Part shown: piece by piece, positions 46,300 through 55,650 of the stretch | Layout: every line of letters starts with the position of its first letter | How positions within the stretch are numbered: the stretch's first letter is position 1 | Source: Sphingobacterium kitahiroshimense | GTDB taxonomy: Bacteria > Bacteroidota > Bacteroidia > Sphingobacteriales > Sphingobacteriaceae | Direction: 5' to 3' | Length of the DNA: 64,000 bases | Assembly: GCF_025961315.1 (NCBI RefSeq) | Contig: NZ_JAOQNK010000001.1 | Span: 1,178,001-1,242,000 of the forward strand | Position numbers and translations under genes: made by a program | The notes under the pieces: model-generated | What the model was told of the DNA's origin: nothing | Seen by the model: the letters and a program-made list of their open reading frames with translations, nothing else | Database searches by the model: none

Positions 46300-46878
46300 A
46301 TGGATGATTTTCTTTTTCCTTTGATTTTATTTCTCATCTTCATAGGTATACCAATTGTTGTTGGATTATTGATATATATAATACCTAAAAAACTGGGATA
46401 CCCAAGGTTTGCAAGATATGTGCTACTTACCTATGGTTTTATTTGCCTATTATTTACATGTTATCTATTTTTTAGTAATTATTTTTTCACAAAATCTGAT
46501 GCGCTCAAACTAGTTGAAGAACAAGCGATAACATTAGTAGATGAATTTAAGATCAGTAACTATAACTCATCGTTTGCAATTGGTGAGAGTTATGAAACAT
46601 TTACGCTTAAAATCTCTAATTTGGATAAACAAAAAGCTATTTCGAAAATTATAAATTCAAAAAATTTCCATTCGACCGAAGATTCTAATCACATTGTATC
46701 TTATAATTCATTAAATCAATATTGGGGTCCAAAAATTACACAGAATTATGAAACAGAAGATGCTTATGTTAGGGAGTATTTTAAACCCAGTGGACAAAAT
46801 AATTATGCCCCTACTTTTAGAAAAATTACGATAAGCAAACTAAAAAATGAATTAATTTATGAGGATATAGACGAATAG
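46300..46878 (+). CDS. Small membrane protein, cargo cassette copy B
   Basis: 192 residues, paralogue of 7559-8137 with fewer than ten changes, mostly conservative (T to I, L to V, N to K). Both have the two N-terminal helices and the soluble domain. Keeping both copies open suggests that the protein matters, or that the duplication is recent. Confidence 0.7.
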   Translation: MDDFLFPLILFLIFIGIPIVVGLLIYIIPKKLGYPRFARYVLLTYGFICLLFTCYLFFSNYFFTKSDALKLVEEQAITLVDEFKISNYNSSFAIGESYETFTLKISNLDKQKAISKIINSKNFHSTEDSNHIVSYNSLNQYWGPKITQNYETEDAYVREYFKPSGQNNYAPTFRKITISKLKNELIYEDIDE

Positions 46879-46933
46879 AATCATTCTGTAAAAACATCTA
46901 ATACTATTTAAGTATATTTTTATTCAATCAAGT

Positions 46934-47119
46934 TTGACACCTTTGTTTATAAGCGGAAAGACATTGTGCCATGGTCATGGCGGACAAAATGGACTGGAAT
47001 TAGTATTTACAGCTTGGTTAGCTTTACCAATTTTAATACTATTTAGTTTTGTATTTAACCGTATATTCAAGCCAACGAATTTTTATACAAAAAAGATTAA
47101 TATAGTCCAAAGTGACTAA
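46934..47119 (+). CDS. Small one-helix protein (possible), copy B
   Basis: 61 residues from a TTG start, paralogue of 8193-8357. It ends seven residues later (TKKINIVQSD) because the cassette border falls inside the gene. Confidence 0.4.
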   Translation: MTPLFISGKTLCHGHGGQNGLELVFTAWLALPILILFSFVFNRIFKPTNFYTKKINIVQSD

Positions 47120-47333
47120 TAAAGAGTAGTTTACAAGAACTGGAAGCGCTATCGGTAACGATTTAGTAACGGTGCTTACTGCACTCGCTTTTATTTGATT
47201 GCCTTGTAAATCATTACTGTAAATGTAATAAAAAAGGGGTTAAGTTGTAGCCTACTTTATGCGTTTCTAGTTTTTTACTCATCCATCGAAAAACAGTCAT
47301 TGAAAATAAATCTTTCCCAATATGGTAGCAATA
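47120..47333. other. Gene remnants at the right end of the array
   Basis: A short plus-strand frame around 47137-47198 reads TGSAIGNDLVTVLTALAFI and stops. It looks like the end of a lost gene; no start is present. Confidence 0.3.
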
Positions 47334-47453
47334 TGTGATAATGGTTCAAATATTATTTCCAAATTTTGGTGTATCAATAAAGATGGAGTCCCGAAACAAG
47401 TAATGATAACCTCTAACAAACTAAGCTACGGAAATAATGTTGAACAAAATATT
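47334..47453 (+). repeat. Degenerate copy of the rteC leader
   Basis: About 120 bp aligning with 52242-52361, that is the leader and first codons of rteC (shared blocks tgtgataat, ccaaattttgg, ccgaaacaa, gttgaa). Identity is roughly three quarters by eye. It marks an old, decayed second element end or a duplicated border. Confidence 0.55.
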
Positions 47454-47635
47454 ATCGGAAATTTAGTATCAGTATGGAAAAAAACTGCGTAATAAATATA
47501 ATACAGTCGACGAAGAACTGTGTAAACACCTGAAGGAAAGATTGAAAGTCATAATCTGAACTTCAAAAGCTTGCCGTAAAATCATATTCTTTTTCTTTCA
47601 ACAATTCCTTTTTTTTCTGACAACATTGGTTATTT

Positions 47636-48571
47636 TTAAAAAACAACTACAATTTTACCAGCGGTACGATTGGTTTCAATTTGTTTATGAGCTTCCTCCA
47701 TATCTGTAAAAGGATACACCTTATTGATGTGGGGTTTTAGCACACCTTTGGATATCAATTCAGTAATTGCTCTTAAATCTTCACCTTTAGCTTGCATTCC
47801 CCATAAAACTAACTTTACATTTTTATCTTTGGCTTTCGCTTTTAAACTTTCATCTGCAAGCCCCAGAATAGAAATAATTGTACCGCCCGATTTTGTTATA
47901 TCAATAGAATGTTCCAACGTTTCTCCGCCAATGGTATCAAAAACAAAATCAACCTCTTTAATTACATCCCAAAAATTTTCAGTTTGATAGTCAATGTGTT
48001 TATCAACACCAAGCGACATAACAAAATCACGGTTTTTGGCGGATGAAGTTGCGATGACTTCTGCACCAAAATATTTGGCTATTTGTACAGCAAAGTGTCC
48101 CACACCACCTGATGCAGCATGAATAAGGATTTTGTCGTCTTTTTTTATTTTCATTCCGTGAACTAGCGGTTGCCACGCTGTCAGAGCAGCCATCGGCACG
48201 GCCGCTGCTTCTTCAAAACTGACATTGGCAGGTTTTTTAGCTAAAAAATCGACTTTCACCGCTACATATTCGGCATAGCCACGGGCATTTGGTGAAAGTG
48301 CAAAAACCGCTTCGCCTACTTCAAAACCATCGGCACCTTCCGTTTTTTCTACAATTTCGCCAGATATATCCCAACCTATAATAGCTGGTCGCACGTTACC
48401 AAAAAAAGCGGCAATAAATACGTCTGAACTGCGATATTTTGCGTCGGCGGGATTAATGCCCATGGCTTTTACCTTAATTAAAACTTCACCTTTTTGCAAA
48501 GTAGGTTTTGGCGCTTCTCCTAGAACCAATTGGTCTGGTGCTCCGGTTTCATATAATAAGAATGCTTTCAT
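47636..48571 (-). CDS. Zinc-free medium-chain oxidoreductase, quinone reductase type
   Basis: 311 residues from the ATG at 48571, chosen because MKAFLLYETGAPDQLVLGEA is the standard family start; eleven extra residues are possible from 48604. The GroES-like domain (VLIKVKAMGINPADAKYR) is followed by a Rossmann fold with the NADPH-binding loop HAASGGVGHFAVQIAKYFGA. Zinc ligands are absent. Such enzymes reduce quinones or enones with NADPH. It stands alone; the efflux gene beyond it starts 230 bp away. Confidence 0.87.
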   Translation of the reverse strand: MKAFLLYETGAPDQLVLGEAPKPTLQKGEVLIKVKAMGINPADAKYRSSDVFIAAFFGNVRPAIIGWDISGEIVEKTEGADGFEVGEAVFALSPNARGYAEYVAVKVDFLAKKPANVSFEEAAAVPMAALTAWQPLVHGMKIKKDDKILIHAASGGVGHFAVQIAKYFGAEVIATSSAKNRDFVMSLGVDKHIDYQTENFWDVIKEVDFVFDTIGGETLEHSIDITKSGGTIISILGLADESLKAKAKDKNVKLVLWGMQAKGEDLRAITELISKGVLKPHINKVYPFTDMEEAHKQIETNRTAGKIVVVF

Positions 48572-48838
48572 ATTGATTTGTTTTATTGGTACAAAGTTCT
48601 TCAAAACAGAAAAAACAGACTTAACCGAAATTCAGATTATTGGAACCAAAAAGGACGATATATGGAAAAGAGGATAAATTAAAACTATTCCTCTTATACA
48701 AAAAACTAAAAATGAAGTAAGCTGAGTTCTTGCTCAAAAGACTACCGACGTTCAAAGCCTAATATGATGCTGTTTTGTTTACCAGAAATGTATCGTCAGC
48801 AACCTTTCTTTGGCTGAAATTTACTAAATTCTGTTCGC

Positions 48839-50110
48839 TTAGATACTCATCTGCCCTGGCAGCATTACATCCGGCTGTTTCATTCTTGCACGCTGAGCGG
48901 CGAGCCTATTTACCCGCCACATAGAACCGATGCTGATAAGTGTTATCACAACAACGATATAGCCAATTACATTGTAGTGCTGTAACGGTGTACCCTGGCT
49001 TTCTTGTGTGACGATTTTACTTGCGACTATAGACGCAACGCCACCTGCAATCTGATTCAGAGATGAGTTAATGCTCATAAATGCTCCCCGGTCGTTCATA
49101 TCAGGAATATTGCTGGTGAGCGCAGATGACGGAATCGTACGGCTGATAATGCCAATCATCAACACAATATTTAAAACGATTACCAATGGCAACGGTGTTC
49201 TACTTAGGTTGGTGTATACTACACAGATAACCATCATCCAGATGGATGCTGTTACAAAAATTTTAAATTTATCTATCTTGTCGCTCCATTTTCCAATAAA
49301 AGGCATAATTATCAGTGAACTTAGACCGGATACCATCAACATCATCGTCAACTGTTCATAGCTTACACCAAGATTGTTTACAGCGAAAACACTGCCAAAA
49401 GGCATCATCATAAATCCTCCAATGGCAAGGAGAGCAGTGGATGTAAAAGCTGTCCGATAATCTCTTTTGGAAATAGTTTTAATTAAGTGCCTAAAAGGCG
49501 AACTTACATTCTTTAAAACCAAATGTGAATTTATTGGCTTTAAGTAAAGGCTAATGGCTATGGCAATTAAAATGCTTAATCCCGCTACCATCCAGAAAGG
49601 AGCTTCCCATTGCCAAAGTGTGGCAATGTAAATGCCAATGGGTACACCCAATACCTGACTGGCGCCAAAGCTCATTTGAACATAGCTCATTACCTGTCCG
49701 CGTTTTTGTATTGGGAAAATATCTGTGATAATGGACATAGAAATCGAACCAATAACACCGCCGAACAAGCCTGTTATAATGCGTGCTGCAAGCAACATTT
49801 CGTAACTCTCAGACAGTGCACAGAAAATAGTTCCCACGATAAAGCCATAATAAAAGAATTGCAACATTTTTTTGCGGTCGAACCTATCAGCAAAGCCAGC
49901 GGTTAGCAAGCCGCTGATACCAGCACTAATCGCATAGCCAGATACAGCCGCACCAAAGCCGGATGGACTAAGTGATAATGATTTCATCAGCATATCACCA
50001 AGCGGCGACATTACCATAAAATCCAATATAACGGTAAATTGTGTGATTGCCAGTATAAAAATGACAAACTTTTGGTAGCCCGTTAATGGTACCTGTTGCT
50101 TTGTTTTCAT
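48839..50110 (-). CDS. MFS drug efflux transporter, DHA1 type
   Basis: 423 residues, about 12 hydrophobic helices. The DHA1 motif A is present as ADRFDRKKML. Helix 1 has the typical TQFTVILDFMVMSPLG. No sugar porter signatures. It is probably a proton-driven exporter of small toxic compounds. It lies 32 bp downstream of an AraC regulator gene and is probably controlled by it. Confidence 0.85.
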   Translation of the reverse strand: MKTKQQVPLTGYQKFVIFILAITQFTVILDFMVMSPLGDMLMKSLSLSPSGFGAAVSGYAISAGISGLLTAGFADRFDRKKMLQFFYYGFIVGTIFCALSESYEMLLAARIITGLFGGVIGSISMSIITDIFPIQKRGQVMSYVQMSFGASQVLGVPIGIYIATLWQWEAPFWMVAGLSILIAIAISLYLKPINSHLVLKNVSSPFRHLIKTISKRDYRTAFTSTALLAIGGFMMMPFGSVFAVNNLGVSYEQLTMMLMVSGLSSLIIMPFIGKWSDKIDKFKIFVTASIWMMVICVVYTNLSRTPLPLVIVLNIVLMIGIISRTIPSSALTSNIPDMNDRGAFMSINSSLNQIAGGVASIVASKIVTQESQGTPLQHYNVIGYIVVVITLISIGSMWRVNRLAAQRARMKQPDVMLPGQMSI

Positions 50111-50142
50111 TAGAGATTTGAACTTAAATTACGGTGCTTTTG

Positions 50143-51060
50143 CTAATTCTTGAACGATTGCCTAAACTCTACGGGAGAAAGGTTCGTTTTCGCTTTAAAC
50201 AACCTGCTGAAAGATTGCAAATGCTCAAACCCTAATTCGTACGCAATTTCACTAATGGAAAGGTCGCTGGTCGATATTCTTTCCTTGGCTTTTTCTATCA
50301 GTTTTTCATGGATATAATACTGGGTGTTTTGTCCAGTGTGCATTCGTAATAGACCGCTTAAATATTTGGGGGAAATATTGAGCAGGGCTGCGATTTCTGT
50401 TACTGAGGGAACTCCCTTTACAGCAGTTTGACCACTATTTAAATAATCGTTCAAAACCTTTTCCAGACGATCAAGGATTTGATGATTAGCCTTTTCACGT
50501 GTTACAAACTGACGGTTATAAAAACGTTCGGCGTAATTAAGCAGGCTTTCTAACAGCGATAGGATGATTTGTTTGCTATATTTGTCGATATTGGCGTGTG
50601 TTTCGCGATGTACATTTTCAATGATTTGAATAAGGATATCTTCCTCTTTTTCGGACAGAAACAGCGATTCGTTTACTGTATAATCCCAAAAGTCATATCG
50701 TTTTATGCTATTGGCTAAAGGCGTGTTCCATAAAAAATCAGGGTGTATAACCAAATACCAGCCCGATTGTTTTACTTCAATATCCTTCTCTACGCTGATG
50801 GTCGTTACTTGACCAGGCGACACGAAAGACATCACCCCTTCATTAAAATCGTATGAATTTTGCCCGTATTTTAATTGGAGATTTTCAACGCCGGTAACCC
50901 GCTTCAGCGCGATGCAATAAAAATCGCAAAAACTGCTAAAAGTATCGCCACCACGTATTATCCTGCTAGTATCTATATAAAATACACTAATAAGAGGATG
51001 CTCAGGCTTCGGCATTTGCCAAGCTTCAAACCATTCACTGATTGTTTTATATCGTATCAT
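50143..51060 (-). CDS. AraC-family transcriptional regulator
   Basis: 305 residues. The N-terminal part (about 200 residues) is a cupin-like sensing domain. The C-terminal double helix-turn-helix is complete: VTEIAALLNISPKYLSGLLR and LSISEIAYELGFEHLQSFSR, then FKAKTNLSPVEFRQ. It is transcribed with the efflux gene behind it and most likely regulates it in response to a small molecule. Confidence 0.88.
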   Translation of the reverse strand: MIRYKTISEWFEAWQMPKPEHPLISVFYIDTSRIIRGGDTFSSFCDFYCIALKRVTGVENLQLKYGQNSYDFNEGVMSFVSPGQVTTISVEKDIEVKQSGWYLVIHPDFLWNTPLANSIKRYDFWDYTVNESLFLSEKEEDILIQIIENVHRETHANIDKYSKQIILSLLESLLNYAERFYNRQFVTREKANHQILDRLEKVLNDYLNSGQTAVKGVPSVTEIAALLNISPKYLSGLLRMHTGQNTQYYIHEKLIEKAKERISTSDLSISEIAYELGFEHLQSFSRLFKAKTNLSPVEFRQSFKN

Positions 51061-51739
51061 CGTTTTTAAACTTTTTTGCTCATCTCAAGGAAGATAATTT
51101 ATTGTTGTAATGCGCTTCGGTAGATTTTTTCCAACATCTGATTTTGCTTGTAACAGTATTTATTTTTCCAGGGTCAATGAATTCGAACACACACTAAATT
51201 TCGTCTAGCTGCGGAATAGGATCTTCAAACTCTACAATTTTTATCACCTCGGTTTCCCTAAACTTCTAAATTCTGATCACTTTGCATAAAAAATGCCCTA
51301 CTGTAAAGGTCTAAAAAAAAGTAGCATTGAATTTAACCGAATTGCATTTTGTTTTAACTGAAAAGACGACATTATAGCAAAATCCTTTAGTTGGCTCCGT
51401 GCTGATATACCAAATGCAGAATGTTGCTTCGACGAAACCGCTTAACTTTATTAAAATCTGTTTCTCTATAATTCTAAAAATCATTTGGCAACAATTCCCG
51501 ATATACAATAATTTGGCAATCGAGAATTTCAATCTATACTATATACTGTGGGTAGGCACTAATTATTTCCGGTCTGTTGTTACAGTGGGTTTGTTCCGGT
51601 GAGAAAAAAGATAAGGAGAAACAAAGAGATTAAAACGGAGCAGCCCGCCCAACGTAAATAATCATTTAGAAAAATCTTTATAAAGCAATCAGTTACCACA
51701 TTGAACAACCCCTAAAAGACTTTCTATCTTATAATTCCA
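51061..51739. other. Poorly coding region before the conjugative element
   Basis: 679 bp of AT-rich sequence. The short frames in it have no signal peptide, motif or ribosome site. It lies beyond the AraC gene and may contain the border of the element, but no integrase or attachment site could be identified. Confidence 0.4.
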
Positions 51740-51949
51740 ATGAAAAAATGTGCTAACTATAGTTATCTCAATACAATATTCTCATTGGACGGAATGATAA
51801 ATGAACTAAAAGCACTTTTGGAACTGATGGAAATACCAGCCAGAAATACACCGCAATTTTCAGGGAAGATAAAACGCTCGATAAACAGGAAGTATGATGA
51901 TGAATTATTACCAAATGGACATTGTAAAGGCAAAACCAATTTTTTTTAA
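51740..51949 (+). CDS. Small protein or gene remnant
   Basis: 69 residues: MKKCANYSYLNTIFSLDGMI, then a helical segment ELKALLELMEIPARNTPQFS and a basic part KIKRSINRKYDDELLPNG. The composition looks protein-like, but no family was recognised. It may be the end of a larger lost gene. Confidence 0.35.
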   Translation: MKKCANYSYLNTIFSLDGMINELKALLELMEIPARNTPQFSGKIKRSINRKYDDELLPNGHCKGKTNFF

Positions 51950-52337
51950 CTTTTACAATCATAAAAAATTTTCTTAAGAAAATAATTCCCTCTTACTAAT
52001 TATAATAAACTTTGAAATTAAATAAATGAGTACGATTGTCTCCTCAAAAGTAAAGCAAAAAAAGGATTTTTTTGAAAATGAAAATCGATATAAAAAAATT
52101 GCTTTTATGGAATAGATTAAAAATCGTAAAGTGAATTTTTGTGCTTTTCGAATGAAAAGATTAACAAAGTGTGCTTTACCCTTTTTTCGTCTTTCCCTTT
52201 CTACTTGCAATATCAATAAAATCTCCCCATAGGGGGGAAACTGTGATAATCGTTTCAATATTATTCCCAAATTTTGGCATATCAACAATAGATGCAACTC
52301 CGAAACAAATTGTGAGAACTTCTAAAACGGCTATGCT
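51950..52337. other. rteC leader region
   Basis: 388 bp without a gene. The last 100 bp are the source of the degenerate copy at 47334. A short GC hairpin (tccccataggggg) lies near 52224-52236. Confidence 0.4.
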
Positions 52338-53183
52338 ATGGAAATCGTGTTGAATAAAATAATAACCAAAATTCATCATCAGGAAGATAAACTGTCTTCT
52401 CAAATGATGCGAACGGCGGACGAGGCTTTTGAAATGACCTTGTTCCTGAAAGAAATGCTGTCTATCATAAAAGCAAGAGTATTGCAGGATAGTTTTGCAG
52501 ACGAACAGCAAGAGATTGACTTTTTCAAGAACATTAAACCGCAAATTTTAGGGAAACTCATCTACTATAACAAAGTATTCCGCATTGAAACAACTTGCCC
52601 TGTGAGCAATGGTAAAATACATCAAAGCTATTATGAGAACCTATTAAAAAACCTCAAATCAGAATATAAAGAAAGTATTTGCAATGAGGATTTTTACAGA
52701 TATTATCGTGCAGGTAGGACAGACCGTGACCATACTTATTTCAGGCTCGGACAAATCAATTACCACGATGGATTAAAGAGTGGTGTATTTGAAATTGACC
52801 TTAGTTTTTCAACATATTATGATAACAAGATAGCCTATATTATAGCGAACGAATTACTTTATATTTATATGCTTACTAAAATCAGCCCCAAAGAAAATCC
52901 AGATTTAATTTTATTAAATGGAGAAGCAAACAAGGATATTTCGTGGACAAATTCTCAAAATGCACTTATCGAACTGATATACGCCCTGTATGCTTCAAAT
53001 TCCATTGCATACGGAAAAATAGGCATCCGAAAATTAGCATTGATTTTTCAAGTGCTATTCCGAACTCCCTTAAACGATATACATCATTCTTTCCACCGAA
53101 TGAAAACAAGGGCAGGTTCCCGAACTGCATTTTTAGACCAGCTTAAAATATCCCTCGAAGAATATATGGATAAAGACCTTTAG
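52338..53183 (+). CDS. rteC: RteC-type regulator of conjugative transposon excision
   Basis: 281 residues of the RteC family (PF09357): AFEMTLFLKEMLSIIKARVL, FFKNIKPQILGKLIYYNKVF, DFYRYYRAGRTDRDHTYFRLG and a helical end FRTPLNDIHHSFHRMKTRAG. In CTnDOT, RteC is made after tetracycline induction through RteA/RteB and activates the excision operon. Here the downstream order is the same as that operon, but no rteA or rteB lies in the window. ATG at 52338; the nearby ATG at 52333 is out of frame. Confidence 0.88.
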   Translation: MEIVLNKIITKIHHQEDKLSSQMMRTADEAFEMTLFLKEMLSIIKARVLQDSFADEQQEIDFFKNIKPQILGKLIYYNKVFRIETTCPVSNGKIHQSYYENLLKNLKSEYKESICNEDFYRYYRAGRTDRDHTYFRLGQINYHDGLKSGVFEIDLSFSTYYDNKIAYIIANELLYIYMLTKISPKENPDLILLNGEANKDISWTNSQNALIELIYALYASNSIAYGKIGIRKLALIFQVLFRTPLNDIHHSFHRMKTRAGSRTAFLDQLKISLEEYMDKDL

Positions 53184-53203
53184 CTAATACGATACATTAA
53201 TTT

Positions 53204-53232
53204 AAAAGCAGTACACAAAATGTACTGCTTTT
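53204..53232 (+). terminator. Terminator of rteC
   Basis: A 12-bp stem AAAAGCAGTACA / TGTACTGCTTTT with loop CAAAA, followed by TTTCTTT. It separates rteC from the excision genes, which must therefore have their own promoter. Confidence 0.85.
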
Positions 53233-53246
53233 TCTTTGCCCATATA

Positions 53247-53364
53247 TGCCAATTGGCAAATGCTCTTAAACTTCATTACAAAATATTCAAAAATATCCTA
53301 AACCCTTATTAAAGAAGAGTTTTACCAATTTGTAAAAAATTCAAAAAACCGCCAAACCAATTGG
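53247..53364. promoter_or_regulatory. Two CCAATTGG palindromes, candidate operator of the excision operon
   Basis: The 12-bp palindrome TGCCAATTGGCA lies at 53247-53258 and CCAATTGGCAA at 53357-53367 (core 53357-53364). Both precede the first HTH gene at 53431. In CTnDOT, RteC binds inverted half-sites upstream of the equivalent promoter, so these are candidate RteC sites; that link is inference. Confidence 0.45.
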
Positions 53365-53430
53365 CAAGCATTGGCAGACAAACACTGCCACCTTTCACAA
53401 TTTTGCATAGTGAACTTTAAATGATGTGCA

Positions 53431-53784
53431 ATGAAAATAATAACCATTGAAGAAGAAGCGTGGCAACAGCTCAACAGCCGTATCAATGCCATTGCCGACT
53501 ATCTGAAAAGACAGGAAGATAAAAGTTATGATGACCTGTGGCTTAATAACCACGAGGTATGTCAATATCTACACATTAGCGAGAAAACGCTATGGCGTAT
53601 GCGTACCAAAGGCGAGATAGCTTATTCAAAAATCTATGGTCAGTATTTCTACACCATTGGGGCTATTAAAGATATGCTCAATGCAAATGCCATACAGAGC
53701 AGTGATGAATTTGTACAGGAGCTTATGGCAAAAGGCAAAAGCTATATCGAAAAAGGCAGAAGGTTAAAGACAGATAAAAAATAG
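53431..53784 (+). CDS. HTH protein, Xis2c-like position
   Basis: 117 residues. The helix-turn-helix WLNNHEVCQYLHISEKTLWR is followed by the wing-like MRTKGEIAYSKIYGQYFYTI, the pattern of MerR/excisionase-type small DNA-binding proteins. The end is basic (KGRRLKTDKK). It holds the place of xis2c in the CTnDOT excision operon, the first gene after rteC, and should help excision and control transfer genes. Confidence 0.82.
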   Translation: MKIITIEEEAWQQLNSRINAIADYLKRQEDKSYDDLWLNNHEVCQYLHISEKTLWRMRTKGEIAYSKIYGQYFYTIGAIKDMLNANAIQSSDEFVQELMAKGKSYIEKGRRLKTDKK

Positions 53785-53808
53785 GTATGAACCCTTAAAA
53801 GTATTCCT

Positions 53809-54117
53809 ATGAATATTGATAGAATGGAATTTTTGGCGTGGATGGAACGCCTAATGGGTCGCCTTGATATGCTGGGTGATAATATAGACGATTTGCAAAA
53901 GAAACGTAATAGCATAGATGGTGAGGAACTGCTCGATAATCAGGATTTGCTCCAAATGCTGAAAATAAGCAACCGTTCCCTGCAACGGTATCGCTCTATC
54001 GGCAAACTGCCCTATTATACGATAAGCGGAAAATTGTATTACAAGCTGTCCGATGTGCATCAGTTCATAAGAGAGAGCTTTAACCCTCCCGCAATTAAGA
54101 TGAACGCCAATAAGTGA
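53809..54117 (+). CDS. HTH protein, Xis2d-like position
   Basis: 102 residues. A helical start (MEFLAWMERLMGRLDMLGDN) is followed by the helix-turn-helix LDNQDLLQMLKISNRSLQRY and SIGKLPYYTISGKLYYKLSD. It resembles the preceding HTH protein in layout and takes the place of xis2d. 24 bp after the previous stop; same operon. Confidence 0.82.
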   Translation: MNIDRMEFLAWMERLMGRLDMLGDNIDDLQKKRNSIDGEELLDNQDLLQMLKISNRSLQRYRSIGKLPYYTISGKLYYKLSDVHQFIRESFNPPAIKMNANK

Positions 54118-54201
54118 CAAACACTGCCTTTGACTGCCACTTCAGGCAATGCAGTGAACGCTTCTTTTACATTCGGCAGTGAATTTCAAAATTTTTAGAT
54201 T

Positions 54202-55647
54202 ATGAGTGAAGAAACCACAGACAAAAAGGAAATGCCCGAACAACTATCGGACATATTATTAGTGCTGGATAAAGAAAAAATGAAAATCCAGGCAGTAAAG
54301 AGTATTGACGAAAACGGGAAAATGGAAACCGTTGACCCCACAAAGAAAAACCAAAACCAATTTATGCGTGTGGACAAGAGTGGCGATTTCTTTTCCAACT
54401 TCTTCTCCAATTTTTTTAGCCAGTTAAAGAACCCTACCAATTTTTCATTCTTCAAAGTGCCTGCACCTATCGCAGTTGAAAAAGCACAGAAAATGCAAAA
54501 GCAGGTTGATAAGCCAACACCCGAAAGCGAAAAAGTGATGAAAGAACACGAAATAAAAGCCGGAGCAAAACAAGATAGCAAACATGAAAATCAAAAAGAT
54601 ATGGCAACAATACAAACAACACCGGAAGCCAGCGAATACCGCTACAAACCGGAGCAGATTGATTGGGGGACAATGAACAATCTCGGATTAAGCAAGGAAT
54701 ACCTTGAAAAAAGAAACCTGCTTGACCCTTTGTTACGAGGTTACAAAACCAATGAACTTTTGCCGATAGGCGTAAATTTCGGAGGTTCTGTTCTTCGCAC
54801 AGATGCCCGATTGTCTTTACAGCAAGCGGAAGACGGAAATGTAATCGTAGCAATACACGGTATCAAAAAAGAACCAAACCTGCATTTTGAATTTTTCGGA
54901 CACAAGTTTACGGATGAGGACAAGAAAAACCTGCTCGAAACAGGTAATATGGGGCGTGTGGTTAACCTGACCAATTCCAAAACGGGCGAACTGATGCCGT
55001 CCATTATCAGCATAGACAGGCTAACCAATGATGTGATAGCCTTACGGACGGATTTCATAAAAATTCCTGATGAAATTAAAGGCGTAAAACTGAACGATGA
55101 GCAAAAGCAAACTTTAATGGAGGGTAAACCGCTAAAGTTAGACGGTATGATTTCCACGAAAGGAACGGAGTTCTCGGCAACGGTACAGTTCAATGCTGAT
55201 AAGCGTTATGTAGAGTTCCTTTTTGACCGCAATAATTCCAACAGGCAAAGCCAAAACAATCAGCAAAGCCAACCGCAGGAAGCTCCAAAAACATTCAGGG
55301 GCAAAGAACTGACCGATGAGCAACACAAGGATTTCAAAGCCGGGCAAACCGTTTACATTGACGGATTGAAAGATAAGAAAGGGCAACCGTATCAAGGTTA
55401 TATCACATTCAATAAGGAAACCGGAAAAACTGATTTTGCCTTTCCAAGCCAAGTTAAGGCACAGGCAAAACCTGCCGAAGCCCATAAAACACAAACTGCC
55501 GTCAATTCGGAGGGCAAGACCAACGAGGCGACCAAGAATATCAACGAGCCTTTGAAGTCGGGACAGCAAAGACCGAAAAACAAACAACAGCAGGAACAAC
55601 AGGAACAATCCGAAACACCTGCAAAATCCAAAGGCAGAAAAATGTAA
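54202..55647 (+). CDS. DUF4099/DUF3945 protein of conjugative elements
   Basis: 481 residues, no signal peptide. After a variable charged start comes the DUF4099-type domain (YKPEQIDWGTMNNLGLSKEY, LLRGYKTNELLPIGVNFGGS). DUF3945-type units follow, around KFTDEDKKNLLETGNMGRVV and VKLNDEQKQTLMEGKPLKLD. A further copy is at GKELTDEQHKDFKAGQTVYI after a Q-rich linker. The C-terminus is low-complexity and basic. It corresponds in place to orf3 of the CTnDOT excision operon; biochemical role unknown. The topoisomerase gene starts 3 bp after its stop. Confidence 0.83.
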   Translation: MSEETTDKKEMPEQLSDILLVLDKEKMKIQAVKSIDENGKMETVDPTKKNQNQFMRVDKSGDFFSNFFSNFFSQLKNPTNFSFFKVPAPIAVEKAQKMQKQVDKPTPESEKVMKEHEIKAGAKQDSKHENQKDMATIQTTPEASEYRYKPEQIDWGTMNNLGLSKEYLEKRNLLDPLLRGYKTNELLPIGVNFGGSVLRTDARLSLQQAEDGNVIVAIHGIKKEPNLHFEFFGHKFTDEDKKNLLETGNMGRVVNLTNSKTGELMPSIISIDRLTNDVIALRTDFIKIPDEIKGVKLNDEQKQTLMEGKPLKLDGMISTKGTEFSATVQFNADKRYVEFLFDRNNSNRQSQNNQQSQPQEAPKTFRGKELTDEQHKDFKAGQTVYIDGLKDKKGQPYQGYITFNKETGKTDFAFPSQVKAQAKPAEAHKTQTAVNSEGKTNEATKNINEPLKSGQQRPKNKQQQEQQEQSETPAKSKGRKM

Positions 55648-55650
55648 AAT

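Larger units (their letters stand above)
46148..47100 (+). repeat. Duplicated cargo cassette, copy B
   Basis: Second copy of 7400-8357, again starting straight after an NTF2-like leader. Both junctions agree to within a few bases. Confidence 0.8.

Noticed and set aside
52224..52236. GC-rich hairpin in the rteC leader as a terminator or attenuator
   Set aside because: The stem is only four to five base pairs with no T run, too weak to call.
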